DNA of 64,000 nucleotides from CAWBRT01 sp963791145 (GTDB lineage: Bacteria > Acidobacteriota > Terriglobia > Terriglobales > Acidobacteriaceae): assembly GCA_963791145.1 (NCBI GenBank), contig CAWBRT010000015.1:62001-126000 (forward strand), read 5' to 3'. The notes below the pieces were generated by a model. The model worked only from the letters and a program-made list of their open reading frames with translations, made no database searches and was not told the DNA's origin. The position numbers and the translations under genes are program-made. Shown piece after piece: positions 43,942 to 51,932 of the stretch. Position 1 is the stretch's first letter. Every line of letters begins with the position of its first letter.

Positions 43942-45471
43942 GTGGGACAGAATCGCGATGACATATCTACGGGAAAGGATCGCTCGATCCTGACCAGGCG
44001 CAGTCTTTTGAAGGGTGCAGGCGGACTGGTCGCGGTCTCGGCGCTTCCGGCAACTGCAGCTTATGGCTCGGCTCTTCCGGTCGGCCAGGCGGCGAAGTCA
44101 ACTTCAACGCCTGCTCCCGATATTACCGGGCAGCTGGCGAGCTACATGGTGGCGGCCCGGGACCGCGCTCTGCCGCCCAAGGTATTGCTGGACGCCAAGC
44201 ATCGCGTGCTGGACGGCTTGGCGGCCGCGGTTTCCGGGGCGCGCCTCCAACCGGGCGAAATGGCCACTCGCTTCGCCCGCGCACAGGGCGGCGCGCCGGA
44301 GGCTTCGGTTCTGGCCACGGATATCAAGACTTCCGCCATCACCGCCGCCCTGGTCAATGGGATGTTCGCGCACGCGGACGAAACCGACGACGTCGATCCG
44401 TTAACCAAAGCGCATCCGGGCGCCGCCGTAGTTCCCGCTGCCTTCGCCATGGCGGAGCGGGAGCAACGCTCGGGGATGGAACTGCTCCGGGCGGTGGCGC
44501 TGGGCTACGACGTCGGTTGCCGCTTCACTCTTGCTCTTGGCGGAGACTTGCTGCGGGAAAATCACCGCGATGTCGACGGCCCCTGCTGCACGATGGGTGC
44601 CACGGCGGCGGCAGCGTCTCTGGCCCGCCTGGACGAGACCGGGATGCGCTATGCGATTTCCTACGGGGCACAGCAGGTTTCCGGCCCTTATAGCTGGGTC
44701 GAGGATCACGATCACATCGAAAAGGCATTCGACATCGGCGGTATGGGCGCCCGCAACGGCGTCACCGCGGCCATCATGGCCCAGATGGGATTCACCGGCG
44801 TTCGCACGGTGCTGACCTGCCGGCACAACGCCATCGAGGCGCTTGCCGCTGAGCGGCACCCCGAGGCGATCATGGCCGATCTGGGCAACAGGTTCTTTGT
44901 CTCGGAGACGGGAATCAAGACTTACTCGGTCGGCAATCCCAACCAGGCTCCGCTGGATGCAATCTTTACCCTTCGCCGCCAGTATGGCCTGACGGCGGAC
45001 AATGTCGAGCGCGTCGTGGTCAGGCTGCCCAAGGACGGTGCCAGCATTGTCGACAACAGCCCGATGGCCGACGTCAACTGCCAGCACCTCATCGCCACGG
45101 CCCTGGTGGACGGTACTGTCTCGTTCGCCAACAGCCACTCGCATGAGCACATGGCCCAGCCGCAGATCCGCGCGGTCATGCAAAGGGTGCAGGTGATGGC
45201 GGATCCCAAGCTGACAGCCGACAAGGCCGCGCCCCGCAGCGGGCTGGTGGAAGTAACCCTGCGCGACGGCCGCACGGTGAGCCATTTCACACGCTTTCCT
45301 CCGGGCATGAAGGAGAATCCTTTGAACACGGAGAGGATGAACGAGAAGGCACGCGGCCTCATGGCGCCCGTATTAGGCGCTAAACGGGCCGAAGCGGTTA
45401 TTCAGCGCATAAATGCCCTGGAAGAAGTGAAGAACATGCGGGAATTCATCCGCTCTCTGCTGACTGTGTAG
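43942..45471 (+). CDS. MmgE/PrpD-family protein with Tat signal peptide (third paralogue)
   Basis: 509-residue protein. The start is GTG 43942, preceded by GGGGGGACGAC. The signal is SILTRRSLLKGAGGLVAVSALPATAAYGSA, a twin-arginine signal set about 25 residues in. The mature part has LDAKHRVLDGLAAAVSGARL, VNGMFAHADETDDVD, HPGAAVVPAAFAMAEREQRSG, GCRFTLALGGDLLRENHRDVDGPCC and CRHNAIEALAAERHPEAI. It is a distant relative of the gene at 28863. It stands alone, with no metabolic partner adjacent. The family's hydro-lyase or decarboxylase activity is likely; the substrate is unknown. Confidence 0.86.
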   Translation: MGQNRDDISTGKDRSILTRRSLLKGAGGLVAVSALPATAAYGSALPVGQAAKSTSTPAPDITGQLASYMVAARDRALPPKVLLDAKHRVLDGLAAAVSGARLQPGEMATRFARAQGGAPEASVLATDIKTSAITAALVNGMFAHADETDDVDPLTKAHPGAAVVPAAFAMAEREQRSGMELLRAVALGYDVGCRFTLALGGDLLRENHRDVDGPCCTMGATAAAASLARLDETGMRYAISYGAQQVSGPYSWVEDHDHIEKAFDIGGMGARNGVTAAIMAQMGFTGVRTVLTCRHNAIEALAAERHPEAIMADLGNRFFVSETGIKTYSVGNPNQAPLDAIFTLRRQYGLTADNVERVVVRLPKDGASIVDNSPMADVNCQHLIATALVDGTVSFANSHSHEHMAQPQIRAVMQRVQVMADPKLTADKAAPRSGLVEVTLRDGRTVSHFTRFPPGMKENPLNTERMNEKARGLMAPVLGAKRAEAVIQRINALEEVKNMREFIRSLLTV

Positions 45472-45484
45472 GGGGCGCAGGACA

Positions 45485-45532
45485 CTAATGCGGAGGAGCC
45501 CGGTTGCTGTACCGCGGGCTTCTCCGCATTAG
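45485..45532. terminator. Bidirectional hairpin between convergent genes
   Basis: CTAATGCGGAGGAGCCCGG pairs with CCGCGGGCTTCTCCGCATTAG around a short loop, about 18 pairs with a few bulges. It lies just after the MmgE/PrpD stop and four bases before the M29 peptidase stop on the other strand. The T run is poor. Confidence 0.65.
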
Positions 45533-45536
45533 AAGA

Positions 45537-46793
45537 CTAGACCCACTCGCCCTGCCGCATCAGAGGTTCGACAATATTGGAAGCGGTAATGCCATCGATG
45601 TCGAGCTTGTCCGATCCGATCATCCAGTCCACGTGGATCAGGCTGTCGTTGGCGCCCTTGGCCGCAAGCTGCTCGGGCGTCAGCTTGTCGCCATCGCGCA
45701 GGCAGGTGCTGTATGCCTGCCCCAACGCAATGTGGGAGGCGGCGTTTTCATCAAATAGCGTATTGAGAAAGAGCAACCCGCTGCGGGCGATAGGCGAGGA
45801 ATGCGGCACCAGAGCCACTTCGCCCAAGCGCCGCGCGCCTTCATCGGTGTCGATCAGCTTCTCCAGGACTTCCTGGCCTTTGGTGGCGCGGGCCTCGACG
45901 ATGCGCCCGCGCTCAAAACGCACCTGGATTCCTTCGATCAGCGTGCCCTGGTGTGAAAGAGGCTTGCTGGCGGTCACCGTACCGTCGGCGCGGTCCTTGT
46001 GCGGAGTGGTGAATACCTCTTCCGTAGGCATGTTGGGAATGCAATACAAGCCGTTGCCTGCGGTGGTGCCGCCGCCGAGCCAAAGATGATCATCCGCCAA
46101 CCCGAGGCGAAAGTCGGTTCCGGGCCCGCGGTACTCGAGGGTTGTGTAGCGCTTTTCATTCAAGTATGCCGCCCGCTTTTGCAGTCCGGCGTCGTGCGCT
46201 CTCCAGGCCGAGACCGGGTCGTCGCCGTCGATACGGGAGGTCGCGAAAATCGCGTTCCACAACTTGGCGACAGCAATATCCGGCGGGTCGTTGGGGAACA
46301 TCGCCGCCGCCCAGGCCGGCGTGGCGCTGGCAACGATCGTCCAGTTGATCTCGTGGCGCGTGATGAACTCGAGCGCGGGACGGTAAGCCTTGGAGAAGGC
46401 GCGGTTCGCCCGGCCAACCTTGTCCGGGTCCTCGTTCGAGAGCAGCAATGGATTTCCGCCCGCAATGGCCAGCCGCGCCGCGCCACTCTTGAAAGCCGCG
46501 CCTAAGCCGTCGAACAACCAACTCGCAGCGTGGTCGAAACTTTCGTCGGGGGCGAATCTGTAGCGCATCAAAGCCGCTTCATCGTCGCTGTAAAGAATCG
46601 TAACAAGCGAGGCGCCCGCGCGGTAGGCGTGCTCGGTAATGCGCCTTGCCAGCGGTGCGGCATCAAGCGATGCGCTCATCACGAGTTCCTGCCCGGGCTT
46701 CAGGCCAAGGCCGACGCGGACGGCAATTTCGGCAAGCCGGTCCAGCTTCTGTGCATGAGTCAGTTGTTCGGTAGCGAGCGCAATGTTAGTCAT
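45537..46793 (-). CDS. M29-family (thermophilic-type) metallo-aminopeptidase
   Basis: 418-residue cytoplasmic metallopeptidase that removes N-terminal residues. M29 metal and catalytic regions are visible: IPNMPTEEVFTTPHKDRADG, GEVALVPHSSPIARSGLLFLNTLFDENAASHIALGQAY and NDSLIHVDWMIGSDKLDIDG. Length and order fit the family. Start: ATG 46793 (MTNIALATEQLTHAQKLDRLAEIAV); the frame is open further upstream but that part looks non-coding. It is not in an obvious operon. Confidence 0.92.
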   Translation of the reverse strand: MTNIALATEQLTHAQKLDRLAEIAVRVGLGLKPGQELVMSASLDAAPLARRITEHAYRAGASLVTILYSDDEAALMRYRFAPDESFDHAASWLFDGLGAAFKSGAARLAIAGGNPLLLSNEDPDKVGRANRAFSKAYRPALEFITRHEINWTIVASATPAWAAAMFPNDPPDIAVAKLWNAIFATSRIDGDDPVSAWRAHDAGLQKRAAYLNEKRYTTLEYRGPGTDFRLGLADDHLWLGGGTTAGNGLYCIPNMPTEEVFTTPHKDRADGTVTASKPLSHQGTLIEGIQVRFERGRIVEARATKGQEVLEKLIDTDEGARRLGEVALVPHSSPIARSGLLFLNTLFDENAASHIALGQAYSTCLRDGDKLTPEQLAAKGANDSLIHVDWMIGSDKLDIDGITASNIVEPLMRQGEWV

Positions 46794-46951
46794 AGTTCTT
46801 ATAGATGCCTCAAATCTCGCGATAGAGTCCAGGAAGCGGACAGCCAACAGCCATGCGCGGCCGAAGCCATCGACGAAAAGATGCGCGCGGAAATCTTGAG
46901 CTGCTGAATCGGCGGACGGTTTCGGCGTGCCGGCCACTTTCCGGTTTACGG

Positions 46952-47302
46952 TCAGCGTTCGCCTCGTATGGTGGCGATGAATTTCGTCAGTGGAATGGTG
47001 TCCCGCAACTTTCCCGCGCAGCGGTTCGCTTGGTCGCAATCGGTGCAACCGGGGCACCGCAGGATGGCCGCCACATCCGGATTGAGTTCCCAAAGTTCGG
47101 CGGCAATGCCGTCGCGCTGTTCCGCGGACCATGATTCCTTGCATATAATGAGACCCTTCAGCCGGGTACCTTGGATGACGGCACGGGCGGAGTCCATATC
47201 GATAGCCGTTATCAGCTCCAAACCCGCGGCGTTCAACAACGATTGTGTCGCACACATCTCAGCGTAGCGTTCGGTAATGGCAAGGACCTTTGGCCGGTTC
47301 AC
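46952..47302 (-). CDS. Degenerate receiver-like protein with a C-terminal cysteine cluster
   Basis: 116 residues. The N-terminal half, PKVLAITERYAEMCATQSLLNAAGLELITAIDMDSARAVIQ then GLIICKESWSAEQRDGIAAEL, has the alternating strand-helix rhythm of a CheY receiver but no acidic pocket and no phospho-Asp at the third strand. It ends with CPGCTDCDQANRC, four cysteines in a CxxCxxCx5C pattern (counting by eye), which could hold zinc or an Fe-S cluster. It lies 158 bases upstream of the M29 peptidase on the same strand. No function is proposed. Confidence 0.65.
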   Translation of the reverse strand: MNRPKVLAITERYAEMCATQSLLNAAGLELITAIDMDSARAVIQGTRLKGLIICKESWSAEQRDGIAAELWELNPDVAAILRCPGCTDCDQANRCAGKLRDTIPLTKFIATIRGER

Positions 47303-47475
47303 GGATCAAACCTCGTTCGGGATTGTACTGCAGGTGAGCAGCTTTTAAAGGCAAAAATGAAAGCGACACCATCCGTCCACATAGGCTCCTCCAACGGTGA
47401 AGCTCCGGATCATTCACTCGGAACTTCCAAATTCCGGACTTCCTGACTGAATGCAAGAGCGAGGATAATGCTCCT

Positions 47476-47916
47476 ATGAAAGACCCATTCCTCGAAGCGG
47501 CAATCGAAGAAGCCCGGCAGGGGCTGCGCGAAGGCGGCATTCCCATCGGCTCGGTGATCGTCCACCAGGGTAAAATCATCGGCCGTGGCCACAACCGCCG
47601 CGTCCAGCGCGGCAGTGCCATCCTGCACGGCGAGATGGATGCCTTGGAGAACGCCGGCCGCCAGCCCGCCGCTGTCTACCGGGAAAGCATCCTCTACACC
47701 ACGCTCTCTCCATGTTCGATGTGTTCAGGCGCCATCCTCTTGTACGGCATCCCGCGCGTCGTGATCGGCGAGAACCAGACGTTCCGGGGAGAAGAAGAGC
47801 TTCTCCGCTCGCGGGGCGTTTCCGTCGAGGTGCTCCAGAATGAGGAGTGCATTCGACTGATGCGGGAATTCATCGAGCGTAACCCGAAGCTCTGGAACGA
47901 AGACATCGGCGTCTAA
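47476..47916 (+). CDS. Cytosine deaminase, yeast FCY1-type
   Basis: 146-residue zinc deaminase of the CDA fold. The zinc site is HGEMDALENAGR plus LYTTLSPCSMCSGAILLYGIPRVVIGEN. It follows yeast Fcy1 closely from GSAILHGEMDALENAGR to the C-terminal FIERNPKLWNEDIGV; the W-x-E-D-I-G ending is a hallmark of the eukaryote-like cytosine deaminases as opposed to tRNA adenosine deaminases. It would convert cytosine to uracil for salvage. ATG 47476; the gene is followed within about 110 bases by a frameshifted hydrolase. Confidence 0.88.
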   Translation: MKDPFLEAAIEEARQGLREGGIPIGSVIVHQGKIIGRGHNRRVQRGSAILHGEMDALENAGRQPAAVYRESILYTTLSPCSMCSGAILLYGIPRVVIGENQTFRGEEELLRSRGVSVEVLQNEECIRLMREFIERNPKLWNEDIGV

Positions 47917-48022
47917 ATGATGGAGCTTCGGCACGTGCCTATGGGATCAGCGATAATACGGGACGTGGCGCAAACGGAAGCAAAGGCGTTCGCAGACACC
48001 TCTCCCGGCGAGACGCCGGTTC

Positions 48023-48644
48023 GTGGGATTTCTTCATCGAGCCGCCGGCCCAGCGGACGACGCCTTGGTGCTCACACATGGCGCGAGTGGAAACTGTGGA
48101 ACTGCGCTGCTGGTGGCGCTGGCGGAGGCACTGGCCGCGTCCGGTATCAACGTGCTTCGCTGCGATCTTCCGTTCCGGCAATTGCGGCCGCACGGGCCGC
48201 CATCTCCCGCTTCTGCCAAACGCGACCAGGAGGGGTTGCACCGGGCCGTGACGGTATTGAAGGATCAGTTCTCCGGTCAGAATGTTTCTCGGAGGCCAGT
48301 CGTACGGCGGGCGTCAGGCGAGCATATTGGCCGCCTCGGAGCCATCATTAGTAAACGGGTTGCTACTGCTCTCGTACCCGCTTCATCCACCAGGCAAGCC
48401 GGCCCAAATGCGGACGCAGCACTTGCCGAACCTCCGCACCCCAACGTTGTTCGTCAGCGGCAGCAAAGATGCTTTCGGCTCAATCGAGGAACTGGAAGCC
48501 GCTATTAAGCTGATCCCCGCGCCGACACGCATGCTGCAGATTCCAGATGCCGGGCACAGTCTTCTGACTAAATCGAATCGCAACTCTTTGCCGCAAGCGG
48601 TTGCTGATGCGTTCCGCGCGATGTTCTTTCCCGCATCGCGTTAG
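48023..48644 (+). CDS. Alpha/beta hydrolase (KANL3/Tex30-like), one apparent frameshift
   Basis: About 206 residues. The first frame gives GFLHRAAGPADDALVLTHGASGNCGTALLVALAEALAASGINVLRCDLPFRQLRP and DQEGLHRAVTVLKDQF. After a +1 shift near 48275 the second frame gives MFLGGQSYGGRQASILAA (nucleophile Ser in G-x-S-x-G), LFVSGSKDAFGSIEEL (acid Asp) and IPDAGHSLL (His). The full catalytic triad is therefore present. The start is probably GTG 48023. Small dienelactone-hydrolase-like enzymes of this type have no settled substrate. Confidence 0.78.
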
Positions 48645-48754
48645 CCCGATCTCACTTTTGGGGGCGTTGTCAAGGATGGCGGCAATCGTCGTGGGCGTGA
48701 CCTTGGGCGGCAAGGTCGAGCCGGTCTTCAGCCTCTCGGCTGGCTTCCCAGCAT

Positions 48755-50068
48755 CTAGCCCTTCACCGGGGTACCGAGTTCGACGCGCGCGTTTGGATAA
48801 TACTTGCGAATTCTTTCGTCACAGGTGCGGGCGTGAGCCTCCATGCCTTCCAGGCGCGAGATGCGCGCCGAAACCTCTCCGATTGCCCGGCTGGCATTTT
48901 GATCCATTTTCTGCCAGGTTAGCGGCTTCAGAAACTTGTGAACCGACAGTCCGGCCGAATACCGAGCCGCCAGCTTGGTGGGAAGAATATGATTGGGGCC
49001 GGACGCCTTGTCTCCATAGGCGACCGTCGTCTCTTCCCCGAGGAAGAGCGAGCCATAGTTGGAGAGCTTCTCCAGCCACCAATCGAGATCGGTGCAGTGG
49101 ACCTCCAGGTGTTCGCTGGCGTAGCGGTCCGAGACTTCCACCATCTCCTCCCGCGTCTGGCAAAGAACTACCTCGCCGTAGTCGCGCCAGGCGGCGCCCG
49201 CCGCCTCGCGGGCAGCGGCCGGCAATTTGGCGATGAGCTCAGGGACCATCCGCATCACCGCGTCGGCTACGGGCCGTGATGAAGTTATCAGCCAGGCCGG
49301 GCTTTCGTGCCCGTGTTCGGCCTGGCCGACGAGATCGGCGGCAACGATGGCCGCATCCGCCGAACCATCGGCGAGAACCGCAATCTCGGAGGGTCCGGCG
49401 AAAACATCGATGCCGACCTTGCCGAACAACATCCTCTTGGCCTCGGCAACAAATTTGTTTCCCGGCCCGATGATGATGTCGGCAGGCTTGCCACTGAACA
49501 GTCCGTATGCCAGCGAGGCGATAGCCTGGACACCGCCGAGCGTGAGAATGACATCGGCTCCCGCAACCTGCATCGCGTACAGCACGTAGGGATGAATTCC
49601 CTCGCCCTGGAATGGCGTCGAGCAGGCCACCACGGTTCCCACCCCGGCCGCCTTCGCCGTGGCGATCGACATGTAGGCCGAGGCGATATGGGCATAACGT
49701 CCGGTGGGCACGTAGCAGCCGGCAACGTTGCATGGCACCAGACGCTGGCCGGCCCACAACCCGGGCATAATTTCTACGGAGCAGTCTTCGACCGACCGGC
49801 GCTGCGCTTCGGCAAAGCGGCGAACATTCTCAACCGCATAACTGATGTCCTTCCGCACACCTTCGGGAACCGAATTCGCGCAGCGGGAAATCTCTTCCCG
49901 GGTGACCGCGATCGGCCCCGACCAGTGATCGAGTTCCAAAGCATAGCGCCGTACCGCTTCCTCGCCATGAGCCTCGATCTCGGCCAGCATCTTGGAAACA
50001 ACCTGACGGGCAGAGTCGGTCTCTGTCTCCGCCGTCTTAGTTGCCTTCTTCAGGTATGCTGTAGCCAC
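48755..50068 (-). CDS. HisD-family dehydrogenase, probably sulfopropanediol 3-dehydrogenase-like (HpsN)
   Basis: 437-residue zinc- and NAD-dependent alcohol dehydrogenase of the histidinol dehydrogenase family. Seen: YVPTGRYAHIASAYM, GGVQAIASLAYG, GPGNKFVAEAKRMLFGKVGIDVFAGPSEIAVLAD, GQAEHGHESPAWLI, YASEHLEVHC (Glu-His pair) and GPNHILPT. There is no histidine biosynthesis neighbour, and NKFVAEAKR with the C-terminal EGMEAHARTCDERIRKYYP fits the HpsN branch that oxidises 2,3-dihydroxypropane-1-sulfonate to sulfolactate. GTG 50068 follows GGAGG seven bases upstream. Histidinol dehydrogenase itself is the alternative. Confidence 0.8.
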   Translation of the reverse strand: MATAYLKKATKTAETETDSARQVVSKMLAEIEAHGEEAVRRYALELDHWSGPIAVTREEISRCANSVPEGVRKDISYAVENVRRFAEAQRRSVEDCSVEIMPGLWAGQRLVPCNVAGCYVPTGRYAHIASAYMSIATAKAAGVGTVVACSTPFQGEGIHPYVLYAMQVAGADVILTLGGVQAIASLAYGLFSGKPADIIIGPGNKFVAEAKRMLFGKVGIDVFAGPSEIAVLADGSADAAIVAADLVGQAEHGHESPAWLITSSRPVADAVMRMVPELIAKLPAAAREAAGAAWRDYGEVVLCQTREEMVEVSDRYASEHLEVHCTDLDWWLEKLSNYGSLFLGEETTVAYGDKASGPNHILPTKLAARYSAGLSVHKFLKPLTWQKMDQNASRAIGEVSARISRLEGMEAHARTCDERIRKYYPNARVELGTPVKG

Positions 50069-50319
50069 GATAATTCCTCCAGGGAATTTCAGAACACACT
50101 GCACACGCCCAGCCTTCAAGGTCGGGTCATGACGGTTCCAACCAGTCGCTTGTTATTCACCCAATAGATTAACGCACATGCGCTGATTGAAGCCTGCGGA
50201 ACTTTATGGTTGGCGGAGGTTTTGCATCCGCAAGATCATCTGCAAGTGAGCATGCTCCCTCGCATACTTCTCGTTAACACAACTAGCCTGTGGATTGGGA
50301 GTAGTTTTTCAGCAGCCTG

Positions 50320-50592
50320 CTAGAGCCTGTTATTAACTTATAGGACGGACAGCGTTGCGAGCGAAAATCGGGCCAGACGAGGCGGAGTCCGAGGGGCATG
50401 GTGATTCCATGTTCGAGGACGACAACGAAGTCTGGGCCGATTTGCGCCGCAACCCTGCGGGACGGGGCGGATTTTCCCGATCGCAGTGTCGCTCGTCGCT
50501 AAAATACTTCAGTATTTGCCGCTCCTCGCTCCTCGCGCTCGGAAAAATCCGCTCCCGTCGCTGCCGCCCTATAAGTTAATAACAGGCTCTAG
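50320..50592 (+). repeat. Two-armed palindromic element, copy B (273 bp, 24-bp perfect TIR)
   Basis: Perfect inverted ends CTAGAGCCTGTTATTAAC..TTATAG (50320-50343) and their complement at 50569-50592. First arm: 50354-50378 pairs with 50430-50453 (GTTGCGAGCGAAAATCGG.. with ..CCGATTTGCGCCGCAAC), capped by GGGCATGG..CCATGTTC. Second arm: 50462-50477 pairs with 50541-50558 (ACGGGGCGGATTTTCC with GGAAAAATCCGCTCCCGT), capped by AAATAC..GTATTT. It has the opposite orientation to copy A at 10774-11041. It lies between the HisD-type gene start and the MBL gene end. Confidence 0.87.
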
Positions 50593-50649
50593 GCCTGACC
50601 CCTTGCCCGCAGCAGCCGATAGAGTTTGGTCTGCCTGATCTGCCGCAGA

Positions 50650-51669
50650 TTATCGCTCCTGGAAGAAGATCTCCCCTTCGCGCCCGGTGGCGGAAGCCCG
50701 GCCCAGTGCGAAAAGATGGTGAAGATGTGCGACCGACTCTCCGAGCGCGAAATTCATCTCATGTCCACTGAGCCGCTTCGGATCGCCAAACAGCGCCGGG
50801 ATCAAACTGGCGGCCGTGCGCGGGCCCAGCTTCAGTTCACGCTCGATGAGTTGCAAACGCTCCGCGTGATGGTGGTCGATGGCCGCGATTCGCGCCTGCA
50901 AACCAAGGAACGGCAGCTTGTGCGACGGCAGCACCAGCGGATCCGCGCAGCTTTCCGCGATCCTACGGTTGCTTTCCAGGAAGCGAACAAGCGGCTGTTC
51001 TTCGGCGTCGTTGAAGCGCACACTGACGTTCGGCGTGATCTGAGGCAGGACCTGGTCGCCGGCGATCAGCAGCTTGCGTTCATGGGAGTAGAGGAGAGAT
51101 TGAGCCGGCGAATGGCCGCCGGCCACGAAAACGCTCCACTCGGTGTCGCCAACGCGCAGCAGATCGCCATCGTGAAGCGGTTGAAACTTCTCCGGAGGAG
51201 GAGCGAATAGCGCCCGATGCTGACATAAGCTCGCATTCACCTCCGCGGCTGCCTCTTCGCCGAGCCCGTGCCGGCGATAGAAATCGATGCGCTCCCGCGA
51301 GCGCATCTCCCAGCGCGAGCTCATCAACTCTTCCGCTTGCCTCTGCTCGCGCGGGGTAAGCATTGGCGTGATTCCCCAGCGTTCGCACACCCAGCGGCAG
51401 TTGCCCACGTGGTCGGGGTGATGGTGGGTGATCGCCAGGCGGGTGATCGGCATTCCGTCCAACACCGAATCCCAGACTGCTTCGATCTGCCGCCTTACCT
51501 CGGGAAGAGGAAAACCGCTGTCGATCATCGTCCAGCAACCGGCATCCCGCAGCAGCCACAAATTGACCGCGCGAAGCCGAAAAGGCAGGAAGGTCGACAG
51601 CCAGTAGACGCCCGGGACAATTTCAATCGCTCTTCCGGGCTCAGGAGGCGACGGAAACGGAAATCGCAT
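50650..51669 (-). CDS. MBL-fold metallo-hydrolase
   Basis: 339-residue metallo-beta-lactamase-fold hydrolase. Metal ligands: ITHHHPDHVGN, the GGHSPAQSLLYSHERKLLIAGDQVLPQITPN region (His, Asp) and a late LPSHKLPFLGLQARI. A C-terminal helical domain with a winged-helix-like end follows, as in LACTB2-type enzymes. Relatives hydrolyse thioesters, lactones or RNA ends, so the substrate cannot be fixed. ATG 51669 is preferred over the ATG at 51729, although no good ribosome-binding site is seen. Confidence 0.85.
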   Translation of the reverse strand: MRFPFPSPPEPGRAIEIVPGVYWLSTFLPFRLRAVNLWLLRDAGCWTMIDSGFPLPEVRRQIEAVWDSVLDGMPITRLAITHHHPDHVGNCRWVCERWGITPMLTPREQRQAEELMSSRWEMRSRERIDFYRRHGLGEEAAAEVNASLCQHRALFAPPPEKFQPLHDGDLLRVGDTEWSVFVAGGHSPAQSLLYSHERKLLIAGDQVLPQITPNVSVRFNDAEEQPLVRFLESNRRIAESCADPLVLPSHKLPFLGLQARIAAIDHHHAERLQLIERELKLGPRTAASLIPALFGDPKRLSGHEMNFALGESVAHLHHLFALGRASATGREGEIFFQER

Positions 51670-51932
51670 TGCTACCGAAGACACTGTGTTATCTGAGCTT
51701 CGCCTCCGGGGTCTCGATCGTCCGCTCACGGCACCTTTGCCAGCGCAGGAGGCTTGCGATAATGCGTGCGCCTGGCGATGCCGTAAATTCGTGCTTGAGC
51801 TACCAGGCAGGCTTGCTTGGGACTTCGAATGCCATAGGGATGTGCAAGAAAATGCGTCGCACTCTATCCGTAACTGCTCTATCTTTCAACCCACGTACCC
51901 GTTATTGGGCCGCGAGGCTCGCAATACAAACT

